Shown here: piece after piece, positions 44,263 to 52,982 of the stretch | Layout: each line of letters opens with the position of its first letter | Numbering within the stretch: position 1 is the stretch's first letter | Source of the DNA: Planctomycetota bacterium | Lineage (GTDB): Bacteria; Planctomycetota; Phycisphaerae; Phycisphaerales; SM1A02 | NCBI GenBank assembly: GCA_016872915.1 | Contig: VGYQ01000001.1 | Location: 1 to 64,000, forward strand | Direction: 5' to 3' | Length of the DNA stretch: 64,000 nucleotides | Made by a program: the position numbers and the translations under genes | Notes under the pieces: generated by a model | Databases searched by the model: none | Told to the model about the DNA's origin: nothing | What the model saw: only the letters and a program-made list of their open reading frames with translations

Positions 44263-44782
44263 GCGACGAGGATAACGGTCCGTTTCGTGCACGGCCTTGC
44301 CGCATCGCGAGCGATTCACGCAGGATCAGCAAAACACCCGCAGGAATCCAGAGCAGCATCCACGGCAGCGCAGCATGCCATGGTTCCGCCGCGGGCTGCA
44401 CGCGAAGGGACATGGTGCGAGGCTGCCGTGAACTGCCGTCGATTCGAAGGGTGACGATCCATTCACCTGCAAAAGGAAGCACCGTGTCGCATGTATGCAC
44501 GGCACGGCCTGCATCCACAGGTGCGAAGAGTTCCTCCTGCCACGCGCCTGCTTCTCCGTCCAGCCGAAGCACTATGCGCTGCGACGCCGAAGCCGTATCC
44601 CCCGCGTACATCAGCGTCCACTCGGTGGGCCCAACGGTGGGTGGTGAAGGATTGACCCACAACACGAATCGGTTCCCCTCCCACTCCCCGCGGTCCACGA
44701 TCGCACCGCCGTCGGCCCACACGTGTGGAACTCCTACGGATGCAACGACCAACATCAGAACAGTGAAGCGCGGCAGATTCAC
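44201..44782 (-). CDS. signal-anchored protein, possibly YtkA/FixH-like
   Basis: About 193 residues. The start GTG 44782 overlaps the upstream stop as GTGA and gives a signal peptide directly (LPRFTVLMLVVASVGVPHVWA). A beta-rich domain of about 110 residues follows (NPSPPTVGPTEWTLMYAG, TVLPFAGEWIVTLRI), which recalls the YtkA/FixH-type domain that accompanies cytochrome oxidase copper proteins, and a single membrane helix (ALPWMLLWIPAGVLLIL, about 145-162) is followed by a basic, low-complexity cytoplasmic tail. Position directly after the CtaG-polyferredoxin fusion supports a part in oxidase assembly, but the similarity is weak and I would not rely on it. Confidence 0.55.
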   Translation of the reverse strand: MNLPRFTVLMLVVASVGVPHVWADGGAIVDRGEWEGNRFVLWVNPSPPTVGPTEWTLMYAGDTASASQRIVLRLDGEAGAWQEELFAPVDAGRAVHTCDTVLPFAGEWIVTLRIDGSSRQPRTMSLRVQPAAEPWHAALPWMLLWIPAGVLLILRESLAMRQGRARNGPLSSSHEHGGESLTDEVVARTRRGR

Positions 44783-47049
44783 AGTGCTGTCCCCCGCATC
44801 TGCATGGGCTGCATCACGATCCAGGTTCCACATGCCCACAACGCAGTCGCCAGTATCCACCACGGGAGACATGCGCGAATGGGGCGACGTTCATTCCGAT
44901 CCATCCGCTGTCGCCACGCAATCCAACCGCTGCAGAGCAGGCCACCTTGCAGCAACAGCAGTTCCAGGGGCAGCAACCAGGCGGGCGTTGGAACGCAACA
45001 GGATTGCGCCCACTGCGGTTGGCCAAACCAGTCGATGCCGAGATCGAGCATTGCGCGCTGCGCTGCAGGAATCGCAGTCTGCGCACTCGTTGCCAGATGG
45101 AACGTCCAGTGCACGCACCACATCATCGCACCAATGGGAACGAGCGCATGCGCGCCGAGATTGAGGTTGCCGATCCATCCACCACCGGCGAGCCAGCTAC
45201 TTGCCGCTGCGGCAAGAAGTGCAGCAGTCACCGGAAGGATGCAGGCGCCCAGAAACGCCAGTCCACCCTCGAGAAGCGTTGGCGTTGCCAGCCCCCAATG
45301 TGCACTCAGGGAGTCGGCGACCGAGAGCCATGGGCCTGTCATGGCAGCCGCATTCGTGAACGCACCAAAGACCAGCACCAGCATCAAGAGTGAGAGGTCC
45401 AATCGGCCGTCTGTGCGACCGATCGATGAGCCCCATGCAGGCGACGCCAAAGAATCCCGGACACGAATCGGCTTCAGCGCCACATTTCCATGGGGACATG
45501 CGTCCACGCAGTCGAGACAGAAGGTGCAGTCGATGTTGCCGCGCTTGGCGGGCTGAAACAGTTCGAGTTCACAGCCGGGTACCGCCACGCGAAGCGGTAC
45601 CAACCCACCCCGCGGCTCTGCGCCACGAATGCACTCCTGCGTTTCGCAGCCGCGGCAGACGCTCGCATCGCGAACCGAAACGCCAAGGGGCGAAAGCGAA
45701 GACTGCACCATCTGAAACTGTCCAATCGGGCAGATCGACTTGCAGAACACAGCACCTTTGAACAACCCATCCACAGCAAGCGCCGCCACAAAGAAGCCGA
45801 GCATCACCCAAGCGGTGCCGGCGGGCGTTGCCCACAGATCGAAGGCCTCATACACCACAAGCCACGCGATCACCAACACCACCGCCACCCACTTTCCGGC
45901 AAGTGCCCGCGGCCAACGGAGTCGCGGCTTCCAGAATCGACGCAGGAGATTGCGTGACGCAACAAGTGGACACGTCATGCACAGCACATTGCCGAACACA
46001 AGGAGGGCGAGCACGGCGATCCCTCGCCAGTGGGTCCACGGGATCGTGCCCGCAAGATTGGAGGGAGCATCCTGCGGTCCAAACCAACCATCCACCATCA
46101 CCGCAAGTGCGGCCGCAAGTGCCGTCCAACGAAGCATGCTGCGCGCGCGGCGACTGCGCAGGGCAGCACCGATGAACGGCATGCGCAGCAGATCACTCTC
46201 ACGGCGCCGTATCGGCACACGGCGCTGCACCACTGGAGCCGCCGGCGGATCTCCCAGCAGGGCACGCCGGACGAAGAGCACTGCCACCGGCAACATGATG
46301 AGTTGTGTGCCGGTCCACATGATGGCTCCCGCCAGTTGCTGATCGCGAAGGGCAGACCAACCGAGAACCGCAGCGGTCGGCTCATAGATGGGATAGATCA
46401 CGTGGTCCGCAAAGGTCAGGATTGCCGAGAACACCGTGTTCTGAAGGTCGGCTGCCAATACGTATGCGATGAAGGCAGCGCTTGGCCACACGCGATGCGA
46501 TGGCCACGGTGCAATCAGCGGATACCAGAACAGCACTGCCGCCACCATGAACGACGCATGCTCGAGACGGTGAATCCAGTCACGCTCCAGCGCAGCCTGA
46601 TACAGCGCGGGCACATGCCAGACGGTGGTGACGATCAGCAGTGCAGTCCAACCGAAAATCGGATGAACGACGGTGCGCAGCACGCGCCGGCAGAGCGGAC
46701 TGGCGAGAAACGGCCCCAAGGCACCCCGTCGAAGGCTCGGCGGCAGTCCCCGGAGTACCACCATTCCTCCTGAGCCGAGCACGAGCAGTGGCACGGCAAC
46801 CATCATCAGCAGCCAATGCTGCAGCATGTGAAAGGACAGCAACAGGTGGCCAAGCGAATCGATCGGCGACACCAGCGCCACCAGCAGCACGCACATGCCT
46901 CCGAAAAAACACCATGGGCGCCAGATTGGAAAGCCACGTCGCCCTACCAGACCGCTCAGCCCCCGCGCATACGCCAGCGTCAGTGCGGCGAGCGGCAACA
47001 GCAACCAGAGATCAAGAGTCCAGCGCGCCGCGCCAGCGAGTGCGTTCAC
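44779..47049 (-). CDS. CtaG-like oxidase assembly protein fused to a CcoG/NapH-like polyferredoxin
   Basis: A 756-residue membrane protein with two joined parts. Residues 1 to about 275 match the Caa3_CtaG family (copper delivery to CuB of caa3 oxidases): VALVSPIDSLGHLLLSFHML, QHWLLMMVAVPLLVLG, HPIFGWTALLIVTTVWHVPA and YPLIAPWPSHRVWP. From about 330 on it resembles CcoG/FixG or NapH membrane iron-sulfur proteins: CMTCPLVASRN, then CKSICPIGQF (C-x3-CP), CRGCETQEC and CTFCLDCVDACP (C-x2-C-x2-C-x3-CP, about residue 510), followed by further helices. CcoG is known as a copper(II) reductase. Start GTG 47049 overlaps the cytochrome b stop as GTGA. The fusion is seen in one unbroken frame; a joint copper reduction and insertion role is inference. 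Confidence 0.8.
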   Translation of the reverse strand: MNALAGAARWTLDLWLLLPLAALTLAYARGLSGLVGRRGFPIWRPWCFFGGMCVLLVALVSPIDSLGHLLLSFHMLQHWLLMMVAVPLLVLGSGGMVVLRGLPPSLRRGALGPFLASPLCRRVLRTVVHPIFGWTALLIVTTVWHVPALYQAALERDWIHRLEHASFMVAAVLFWYPLIAPWPSHRVWPSAAFIAYVLAADLQNTVFSAILTFADHVIYPIYEPTAAVLGWSALRDQQLAGAIMWTGTQLIMLPVAVLFVRRALLGDPPAAPVVQRRVPIRRRESDLLRMPFIGAALRSRRARSMLRWTALAAALAVMVDGWFGPQDAPSNLAGTIPWTHWRGIAVLALLVFGNVLCMTCPLVASRNLLRRFWKPRLRWPRALAGKWVAVVLVIAWLVVYEAFDLWATPAGTAWVMLGFFVAALAVDGLFKGAVFCKSICPIGQFQMVQSSLSPLGVSVRDASVCRGCETQECIRGAEPRGGLVPLRVAVPGCELELFQPAKRGNIDCTFCLDCVDACPHGNVALKPIRVRDSLASPAWGSSIGRTDGRLDLSLLMLVLVFGAFTNAAAMTGPWLSVADSLSAHWGLATPTLLEGGLAFLGACILPVTAALLAAAASSWLAGGGWIGNLNLGAHALVPIGAMMWCVHWTFHLATSAQTAIPAAQRAMLDLGIDWFGQPQWAQSCCVPTPAWLLPLELLLLQGGLLCSGWIAWRQRMDRNERRPIRACLPWWILATALWACGTWIVMQPMQMRGTAL

Positions 47050-48557
47050 TGCGATCCAACCGCCACGGGCGTCACCACTTCGCCGGGCATGCGCTGCACC
47101 GGGAGCGGCAGCTGTGCGCCCGGGATCACTGCAGGCGCCTCGAACTCAGGTCTGAGCGTGGACAGGAACGACACGAGCGCAGTCATCTGCGCACTATCGA
47201 GATTGCGCCCGAATGCCGGCATGTTGCCATCCCCCTGTTGGATTTGCCGCATCAATTGGTCCGGGGTCATTCGGGTCGCGATCGCATCGAGTGCGGGGCC
47301 CCGTTCTCCACCGAGCCCATCAAGCGAATGACAGTTGCGGCACTGTGCAAACTGAAAGACATTGGCCCCCTGTACTTCAAGCGGTGTTCGACCCGCCAGG
47401 AAATGCTCGGGCGTCGGCAGCGCGGACCACGCGTTCATCACGGGCGACCATGGGCTCGTCTTGCCCTCCCAAGTCAGTGCCGCGACTGCCATGACTGCAA
47501 GCGAGGCAATGAGCACCATGCCGGGTCGCCGGCTCGGCGCGCGCTCGCCAGCATTGGCGAAGAACGGCACGGCCACCAGCGCCAGCACACCGACCAGAGG
47601 TGCAACCAGCATCACGGCGGTCTCCGATGCCGGAGGCAGCAAACTGACAGCGCCAAAGATCCAGAGGAACGGGTAGTCCGGGCGCGGATTCGTATCGATC
47701 AACGTTGGATCGGGTTGCCCGCCGGGGCCGAAGGGTCCATAGACGGCTGCGAGCACGACCAGCAACACCAAACACGCGCCGCAGAACACCATGTCGCGCT
47801 GAGCTGCGTCGGGGTAGAAGGGAACGCCATCTTTCTCCATGCGCTGCTCGTACTCCGCTCGGTACGTCGCCGGCTCCACCGTTGCGCCAACCTTCGGCAT
47901 CTCGCTGATGCCATTCTTCATGATGAGTGCGAGATGCAATCCGATCAAACCGAGCGCCGCACCGGGCAGCACGAAGACATGCAGCGCGAAGAAACGGCTG
48001 AGCGTTTCACCGCCGATGATCGGGCCTCCCAGGAGCAGCCCGCGCACTTGATTGCCGATCACTGGAATGCGGTCGGCGATGGATGCACCGATGCCAAGTC
48101 CCCAATACGCGTCTTGATCCCAGCGCATCACCTGACCTGTGAAGGCAAGTGCGAGCACCGTGAAGAGCAGGAAGACACCTGTCACCCAGTTCAGTTCGCG
48201 CGGGAACTTGTAAGACGCATGCAGAAACACTTGCAGCATGTGGATCGCCATCATCACGACCATCGCGTTGCTCGACCATCCGTGCAGCGCGCGCAGCATC
48301 CAACCGAAAGGCACCTCCTCGTCGATGTATCGAAGACTCTCCCAAGCCTCCGCCGCACTCGGTGCGTAGAGCGTTGCCAGGCACACACCGGTCACGAGCT
48401 GGATCGTGAAGAACATCAGCGTTGCACTGCCGAAGACGTACCACCACTTCGCGTTTCGTGGTACGTGATGCGTCAAGAGCGGCGCGAGAAAAGCAACAGC
48501 GCCCGTCCGGGCTTCGACCCAATCGATCGCCATGCCAACCACTCGTGGCGGTTTCAC
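47046..48557 (-). CDS. cytochrome b fused to C-terminal cytochrome c
   Basis: A 503-residue subunit of a cytochrome bc-type quinol oxidoreductase. Haem ligands on helix B are H-x13-H (HGWSSNAMVVMMAIH) and on helix D H-x14-H (HVFVLPGAALGLIGLH); the x14 spacing is the b6 type. The quinol-site motif reads PDYPFLW. Helices of the subunit-IV part follow, then a soluble cytochrome c domain (about residues 410-480) with CRNCH and the Met ligand in GNMPAFG. GTG 48557 overlaps the Rieske stop as GTGA and is the preferred start. An open extension to 48623 lies in the Rieske gene. The fusion gives the complex its own c haem next to the b subunit. Confidence 0.88.
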   Translation of the reverse strand: MKPPRVVGMAIDWVEARTGAVAFLAPLLTHHVPRNAKWWYVFGSATLMFFTIQLVTGVCLATLYAPSAAEAWESLRYIDEEVPFGWMLRALHGWSSNAMVVMMAIHMLQVFLHASYKFPRELNWVTGVFLLFTVLALAFTGQVMRWDQDAYWGLGIGASIADRIPVIGNQVRGLLLGGPIIGGETLSRFFALHVFVLPGAALGLIGLHLALIMKNGISEMPKVGATVEPATYRAEYEQRMEKDGVPFYPDAAQRDMVFCGACLVLLVVLAAVYGPFGPGGQPDPTLIDTNPRPDYPFLWIFGAVSLLPPASETAVMLVAPLVGVLALVAVPFFANAGERAPSRRPGMVLIASLAVMAVAALTWEGKTSPWSPVMNAWSALPTPEHFLAGRTPLEVQGANVFQFAQCRNCHSLDGLGGERGPALDAIATRMTPDQLMRQIQQGDGNMPAFGRNLDSAQMTALVSFLSTLRPEFEAPAVIPGAQLPLPVQRMPGEVVTPVAVGSQ

Positions 48558-49138
48558 GTGGACTGCTCCATTCCTGGCAGGTGCCCCGCCTCGATCATCA
48601 GATTGCCTCCGTCGATCTTCCATGGATACTCAAACAGCCCTCGGGGGGGCGGTCCTGCGGCGCGCGAACCATCCTCGTAGTACGCCCCACCATGACAGGG
48701 GCACATGAACAGTCGCGACTGCGCGAACCACCGCACGGGGCAACCAAGGTGGGCACAGTTCACCGCGAACACCTGATACTTCCCCGGGCTGATGCAGCGG
48801 ACCCAACAAGCAGTCTTCGCCGCATCACCATCCGTCGGTTGACGAATCGGGCTCAGGAAGGTGGCAAATCGAGTCTGTCCAGCGGGAAACGCGTCGGCAC
48901 TGCCAAGTGAAACCCATGCGCTCGCCTGTCGCCGTGCGGGCGCAAGGAGGGTTCCCAGAATCGGGACGGCTGCGATGGCGCCACCGACCCCAAGAAGGAC
49001 CGCACCGAAGCGGAACATAAATCCGCGGCGCGCATCCTGCTTGGCGGTCCTCTCGGCGCAGCCGCAATTGACGCAGGGTTTCTCATCACCGCCCCGCGCG
49101 GGCGAGTGAGCACCAGGATCTTGAATTCGGTCACTCAT
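48554..49138 (-). CDS. Rieske iron-sulfur protein
   Basis: A 194-residue membrane-anchored Rieske protein of the bc complex. It has one N-terminal helix (GAVLLGVGGAIAAVPILGTL, about 44-63) and the two Rieske boxes CAHLGC and CPCHGG (about residues 128-152), which bind the 2Fe-2S cluster with two Cys and two His and form the disulfide. Near the start is an extra cysteine pair, CVNCGC (residues 22-27), in a short cytoplasmic leader, which is uncommon. ATG 49138 overlaps the di-haem cytochrome stop (ATGA). Confidence 0.93.
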   Translation of the reverse strand: MSDRIQDPGAHSPARGGDEKPCVNCGCAERTAKQDARRGFMFRFGAVLLGVGGAIAAVPILGTLLAPARRQASAWVSLGSADAFPAGQTRFATFLSPIRQPTDGDAAKTACWVRCISPGKYQVFAVNCAHLGCPVRWFAQSRLFMCPCHGGAYYEDGSRAAGPPPRGLFEYPWKIDGGNLMIEAGHLPGMEQST

Positions 49139-49833
49139 GGCTTTAGCTCCGACATGCTGCGTGGCCGCTGCGAAGAAAGATAGGCAACGACATCTGCCAC
49201 TTCCACCGTGGTCAGCCCATTCGGACGGCCGGGCATCGGCTCATTCCACGCGGGACTTCCGAGCGCCTTGCGTCCGGCCACCACTGCGGTCCACAGTCCC
49301 TGATCTGAAATGAGGCGCAGATACATGGGATCGGTCACACTGCCTGCCGACCCGCCGACACCGTGGCAACCAGCGCACGCGACATCGAACACGGACTTTC
49401 CGTTGCTTGCGTTGCCCGCCACGAGCGTGCCCGAGATCTCCGGGGACTTCTGTGCTCCGCCGCCCCACAGCGCGCGCATACCCCGCGTGAGCGCGCTTGC
49501 CTGCGCGGGGGTGAATGGTCCACCGCCCGAAAGACCGAATGCAGGCATCAGCATCCCTTGTCCCTCGAGCACCCCGCGCGTCACCTGTTCATCGGAGGCG
49601 GCACGCCAGTAAGCGCTGTCCATCAGTGGAACGGCCGCGCCCACAGCCCCTTGGGCGTGACAACCCCGACAACTGGTGTTGAAGACCTCCACAGTCCACT
49701 CGGGCGAACCCTCCTGCGCGGACTGTGCGGCCTTGGGTCGACCAGGCAACCGGTCGCATGCAGTCGCTGGAATCAGAGCGATTCCACCCGCAAGGAGAGC
49801 GCTCATCATCAGCCGTGAGCGGATCGCACTCAT
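49135..49833 (-). CDS. di-haem cytochrome c
   Basis: A 232-residue exported protein with two cytochrome c domains. The signal sequence ends near ATAC (cysteine 26), so it may be a lipoprotein. Haem motif one is CRGCH (about 55-59) with a likely Met ligand in MLMPAFG; motif two is CAGCH (about 150-154) with a possible Met in EPMPG. Between a cytochrome oxidase and a bc complex it most simply acts as the c1-like or bridging electron carrier. Actinobacterial QcrC is a di-haem protein in a comparable place, but sequence descent cannot be judged by eye. Confidence 0.88.
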   Translation of the reverse strand: MSAIRSRLMMSALLAGGIALIPATACDRLPGRPKAAQSAQEGSPEWTVEVFNTSCRGCHAQGAVGAAVPLMDSAYWRAASDEQVTRGVLEGQGMLMPAFGLSGGGPFTPAQASALTRGMRALWGGGAQKSPEISGTLVAGNASNGKSVFDVACAGCHGVGGSAGSVTDPMYLRLISDQGLWTAVVAGRKALGSPAWNEPMPGRPNGLTTVEVADVVAYLSSQRPRSMSELKP

Positions 49834-50672
49834 GATTCGCCTCCCCGCTCAATGCCCAGTCGCTGAGCCAGTGAGCGTCCACGCATGGCGGGAACTCGCT
49901 CGCGCGTGCTTGTCCACCAACCGCACGCGATGCCGAATGCCACTTGGCTCGCGATGAACCACGGCCATGAGATGTAGTCCTGCAACGCCGGATTCACGGT
50001 GGCAATCGTTGCCCACACGACACCGCTCATGATCACGGGGATCACCACGGCACCGGCAAGCAGCGGACGGTTGGCCGCAATCGGAAGCGCCGTCGAATAG
50101 AGCGCACCGACCGCCAGCGAAAGCAGCAGATGGATCACGACCGCAACAGCGAACCAACCCCCATGAAACGCCCGCAGCGTTTCGAGATCGCTCCCTTCCA
50201 CACCAGGAATCAGCACACCGACGAGCAGGTTGATCGGCATCCACACACTGCCATGGGTGACAACTCCCCACGTGCACGCCACCACGGCCATCGCAGCGCC
50301 ACCCAGCAGACCGCCACGAATGCCCACGTTCATCGGATGCACTTCCGCTGGATAGGAGGGACGCTCGCGCGCTTCACGCACGGGAACACGGAAGTCCGCT
50401 TCGGGCGCAGCGTGCGCACGCGCAGGAATCTCCTCGAGCCTCTCTTGGGGGAACACGCTCCGAAACCACACCACAAGCCCGACCACAAGAATGACCACGC
50501 CACACGCCAAGACCCAGAGGTTTGTGACCAGCGCGGCGGCGACGAGCGTCACTCCCGCCGCCGTAACAAGCGGACCTGATGTGGGCTCTGGAATCGCTTT
50601 CGCATATGGCACTCGATCCGCGCCGTCTTGCGCGGATTCTGCAGTGCTGTGACTTGGAGTATGGTCGGTCAT
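49830..50672 (-). CDS. unrecognised membrane protein in the respiratory operon
   Basis: About 280 residues. It has a polar N-terminus of about 33 residues and two helices (about 35-52 and 54-69) with an SVFPQERLEEI segment after them. A soluble linker rich in R, E, P and A leads to five more helices, with MNVGIRGGLLGGAAMAVVAC, HGSVWMPINLLVGVLIPG, HGGWFAVAVVIHLLLSLAVG and WPWFIASQVAFGIACGWW. Two histidines sit inside or next to helices. The first helix pair resembles the small CoxIV-type subunit that often follows coxC, so this may be a subunit-IV region fused to an extra membrane domain. No family is certain. ATG 50672 lies eight bases after the coxC stop. Confidence 0.68.
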   Translation of the reverse strand: MTDHTPSHSTAESAQDGADRVPYAKAIPEPTSGPLVTAAGVTLVAAALVTNLWVLACGVVILVVGLVVWFRSVFPQERLEEIPARAHAAPEADFRVPVREARERPSYPAEVHPMNVGIRGGLLGGAAMAVVACTWGVVTHGSVWMPINLLVGVLIPGVEGSDLETLRAFHGGWFAVAVVIHLLLSLAVGALYSTALPIAANRPLLAGAVVIPVIMSGVVWATIATVNPALQDYISWPWFIASQVAFGIACGWWTSTRERVPAMRGRSLAQRLGIERGGES

Positions 50673-50680
50673 GATGTGCC

Positions 50681-51280
50681 TCAGCGTCCGATCACATAGA
50701 CGGTCACGAACACAACGACCCAAACCGCGTCCACGAAGTGCCAGTACCAACTGACCATATCCACCGCATGCGCATGCGACCGCCGAACGCGACCGCCGAT
50801 CCCGAAAAGCAGGATTCCCGACAGCATCGCAAGCCCGACCACCACATGCAGCAGGTGAAGTCCGACAAGCGAGTAGAACGAGCTGCCGAACAGATTGGTC
50901 GAGAGGAACAGGCGGTCATCCGTCATCAAACCGCTCCACTCGCGCACGGTTCCTGCCACGAAGAATGCGCCGAGGAGCACGGTGCAGAGGAGCCACCGAA
51001 GGAACGCGCCATTCCTGCCGTGCTCGAGCGCGCGCACAGCGAGCACAACGGTCCATGAACTCGACAGCAGCGCCACAGAGTTGACGATCACTGGCGCGAG
51101 ATCGAGCACATCGCGAGGCTGGGGTCCGCTTGCGCTCTTGCCGATGAAGAACAGGTACGCGACAACGAAGGTCAGGAAGATGCAACTCTCGACCAGGATC
51201 AGGCAGACAATGCCGACCTTGCCACGGCTCGGTCGCCACACATGCGGCATCGGCGGAAGTCGTGTTGCGATTGGGGTCAT
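50681..51280 (-). CDS. coxC: cytochrome c oxidase subunit III
   Basis: A 199-residue membrane subunit of the haem-copper oxidase with five helices, the short form common in caa3 oxidases. Typical: GKVGIVCLILVESCIFLTFV (glutamate of helix 1), TNLFGSSFYSLVGLHLLHVV and VSWYWHFVDAVWVVVFVTVY. ATG 51280 overlaps the coxA stop by four bases (ATGA). A longer open frame to 51535 is within coxA and is not used. Confidence 0.94.
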   Translation of the reverse strand: MTPIATRLPPMPHVWRPSRGKVGIVCLILVESCIFLTFVVAYLFFIGKSASGPQPRDVLDLAPVIVNSVALLSSSWTVVLAVRALEHGRNGAFLRWLLCTVLLGAFFVAGTVREWSGLMTDDRLFLSTNLFGSSFYSLVGLHLLHVVVGLAMLSGILLFGIGGRVRRSHAHAVDMVSWYWHFVDAVWVVVFVTVYVIGR

Positions 51281-52959
51281 CCGCGCGCCTCCGGAGATGG
51301 GTCGGGGTCCTGCGGGTTCGCGATATCCCACAGCGGGCGTGCGGAGCCGACAGTCGGGATGCGATCGAAGTTCCACTCGGGCGGAGGACTGCTCGTGGCC
51401 CACTCGAGCGTCCATGCGTTCCACGGATTGTTGCCGGCAGGCTTGCCGCGCAGCAGGGAGTGAACCACATTCCAAAGGAAGAGCAGAATCGCGACTGCCT
51501 GCAGCGCCACACCCGCAGACGAAAGCAAATTCCACAGATCAAGACCGCGGTCGGGCTGAAAGGTGTAGATGCGACGCGGCATGCCGAGAATGCCGGACAC
51601 ATGCATCGGCAGGAACGTCAGGTTGAAACCGAGGAACAGGATCCAGAAGAACCAGCTTCCAAGCCGTTCGCTCAGCATGCGTCCGGTTGCCTTCGGGAAC
51701 CAATAGAAGATCGCGCCGAAGATGCCAAATACCGTTCCGCCAAAGAGCACATAGTGGAAGTGTGCCACGACGAAGTAGCTGTCGGAGAGCTGCCAATCGA
51801 AGGGCACCACCGCGAGCATGATGCCTGTGAGACCGCCGAAGGTGAACATCGCGAGGAACCCTGTCGCAAACAGCATCGGCGTCGCAAAGTGGATGCGTCC
51901 ACCGAGCATCGTTCCAAGCCACGTGAAGATCTTGATCCCCGTCGGTACTGCGATCAGGAATGTGGACGCTGCGAAGAACGAATTGAGTTCAGGGGAAAGC
52001 CCAAGCGCGAACATGTGATGCGCCCAGACACCAAGCGAAATGAACCCGATCGCCACGGTCGCTGCGACCATCAGCGAGTAGCCGAAGACGATCTTGCGAC
52101 TGAAGACGGGCACGATCTCGTTCAGGAATCCGAACGCAGGAAGCACCAGGATGTACACCTCCGGGTGACCAAAGAACCAGAAGAGATGCTGCCAAAGCAC
52201 TGCCGAGCCGCCCTGCTCCGTGTCGAAGAAGTGCGCGCCAAGCGAGCGGTCGAGCAGCAGCATCGCCTGCGCGCCCGTCAGCACGGGAACGGCGATCAGC
52301 ACGAGCACGCTGGTCACGAGCATCATCCATGGGAAGAGCGGCATGCGCAGAAGCGTCATGCCAGGGCAGCGCATGACGAGGATCGTGGCGATCAGATTGA
52401 TCGCCGTGATGATGCTGCCGAAACCGCTCACCATGATGCCCAAAATCCAGTAGTCCGTTGAGTTGCCGGGCGAGTAGGTGCGCGACGTCAGGGGCGCGTA
52501 GGCAAACCAGCCCACATCCGGTGCCGCAGAAGTGCCGTAGAGCCCCTGTGCGCCGATGTAGGAGTAATAGAGCAGCAGCGCTCCGAAAACGAAGAGCCAC
52601 AAGCCGAACGCATTCAACCGCGGGAAGGCCATATCGCGCGCTCCAACCATCAAAGGCACGAGATAGTTGCCCATTCCAAGCAGGATCGGCATGCCCACGA
52701 GGAACACCATGGTGGTGCCATGCATCGTGAACAGCTGATTGAAGGTCGTGGGATCGATGAGTTGCGATCCGGCCCGTGCCAGTTGCGCGCGCATCGCAGC
52801 GGCCTCCAACCCGGCGACAAGGAAGAACACCAGCCCGAACCCCACATACATCATGCCCAGCCGCTTGTGATCCACGGACACCACCCACGAGTGCACGCGT
52901 GCACCGAGTGTCATTGAACTCGGGAGTGCTTCAACGTCTGCGTGTCCGGCGATTGCCAT
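51277..52959 (-). CDS. coxA: cytochrome c oxidase subunit I
   Basis: A 560-residue catalytic subunit of an A1-type haem-copper oxidase that reduces oxygen and pumps protons. Key motifs: FTMHGTTMVFLVGMPIL (low-spin haem His), GNYLVPLMVGARDMAFPRLN (D-channel aspartate and asparagine), WFFGHPEVYILVLPAFG (CuB His, cross-linked Tyr, D-channel Glu), GVWAHHMFALG (two CuB His), GIKIFTWLGTM (K-channel Lys) and VVAHFHYVLFGG (haem His pair). All metal ligands are present. ATG 52959 lies 23 bases after coxB. Confidence 0.97.
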   Translation of the reverse strand: MAIAGHADVEALPSSMTLGARVHSWVVSVDHKRLGMMYVGFGLVFFLVAGLEAAAMRAQLARAGSQLIDPTTFNQLFTMHGTTMVFLVGMPILLGMGNYLVPLMVGARDMAFPRLNAFGLWLFVFGALLLYYSYIGAQGLYGTSAAPDVGWFAYAPLTSRTYSPGNSTDYWILGIMVSGFGSIITAINLIATILVMRCPGMTLLRMPLFPWMMLVTSVLVLIAVPVLTGAQAMLLLDRSLGAHFFDTEQGGSAVLWQHLFWFFGHPEVYILVLPAFGFLNEIVPVFSRKIVFGYSLMVAATVAIGFISLGVWAHHMFALGLSPELNSFFAASTFLIAVPTGIKIFTWLGTMLGGRIHFATPMLFATGFLAMFTFGGLTGIMLAVVPFDWQLSDSYFVVAHFHYVLFGGTVFGIFGAIFYWFPKATGRMLSERLGSWFFWILFLGFNLTFLPMHVSGILGMPRRIYTFQPDRGLDLWNLLSSAGVALQAVAILLFLWNVVHSLLRGKPAGNNPWNAWTLEWATSSPPPEWNFDRIPTVGSARPLWDIANPQDPDPSPEARG

Positions 52960-52982
52960 CGTGTGTCTCGTTTCTCTTCCGT

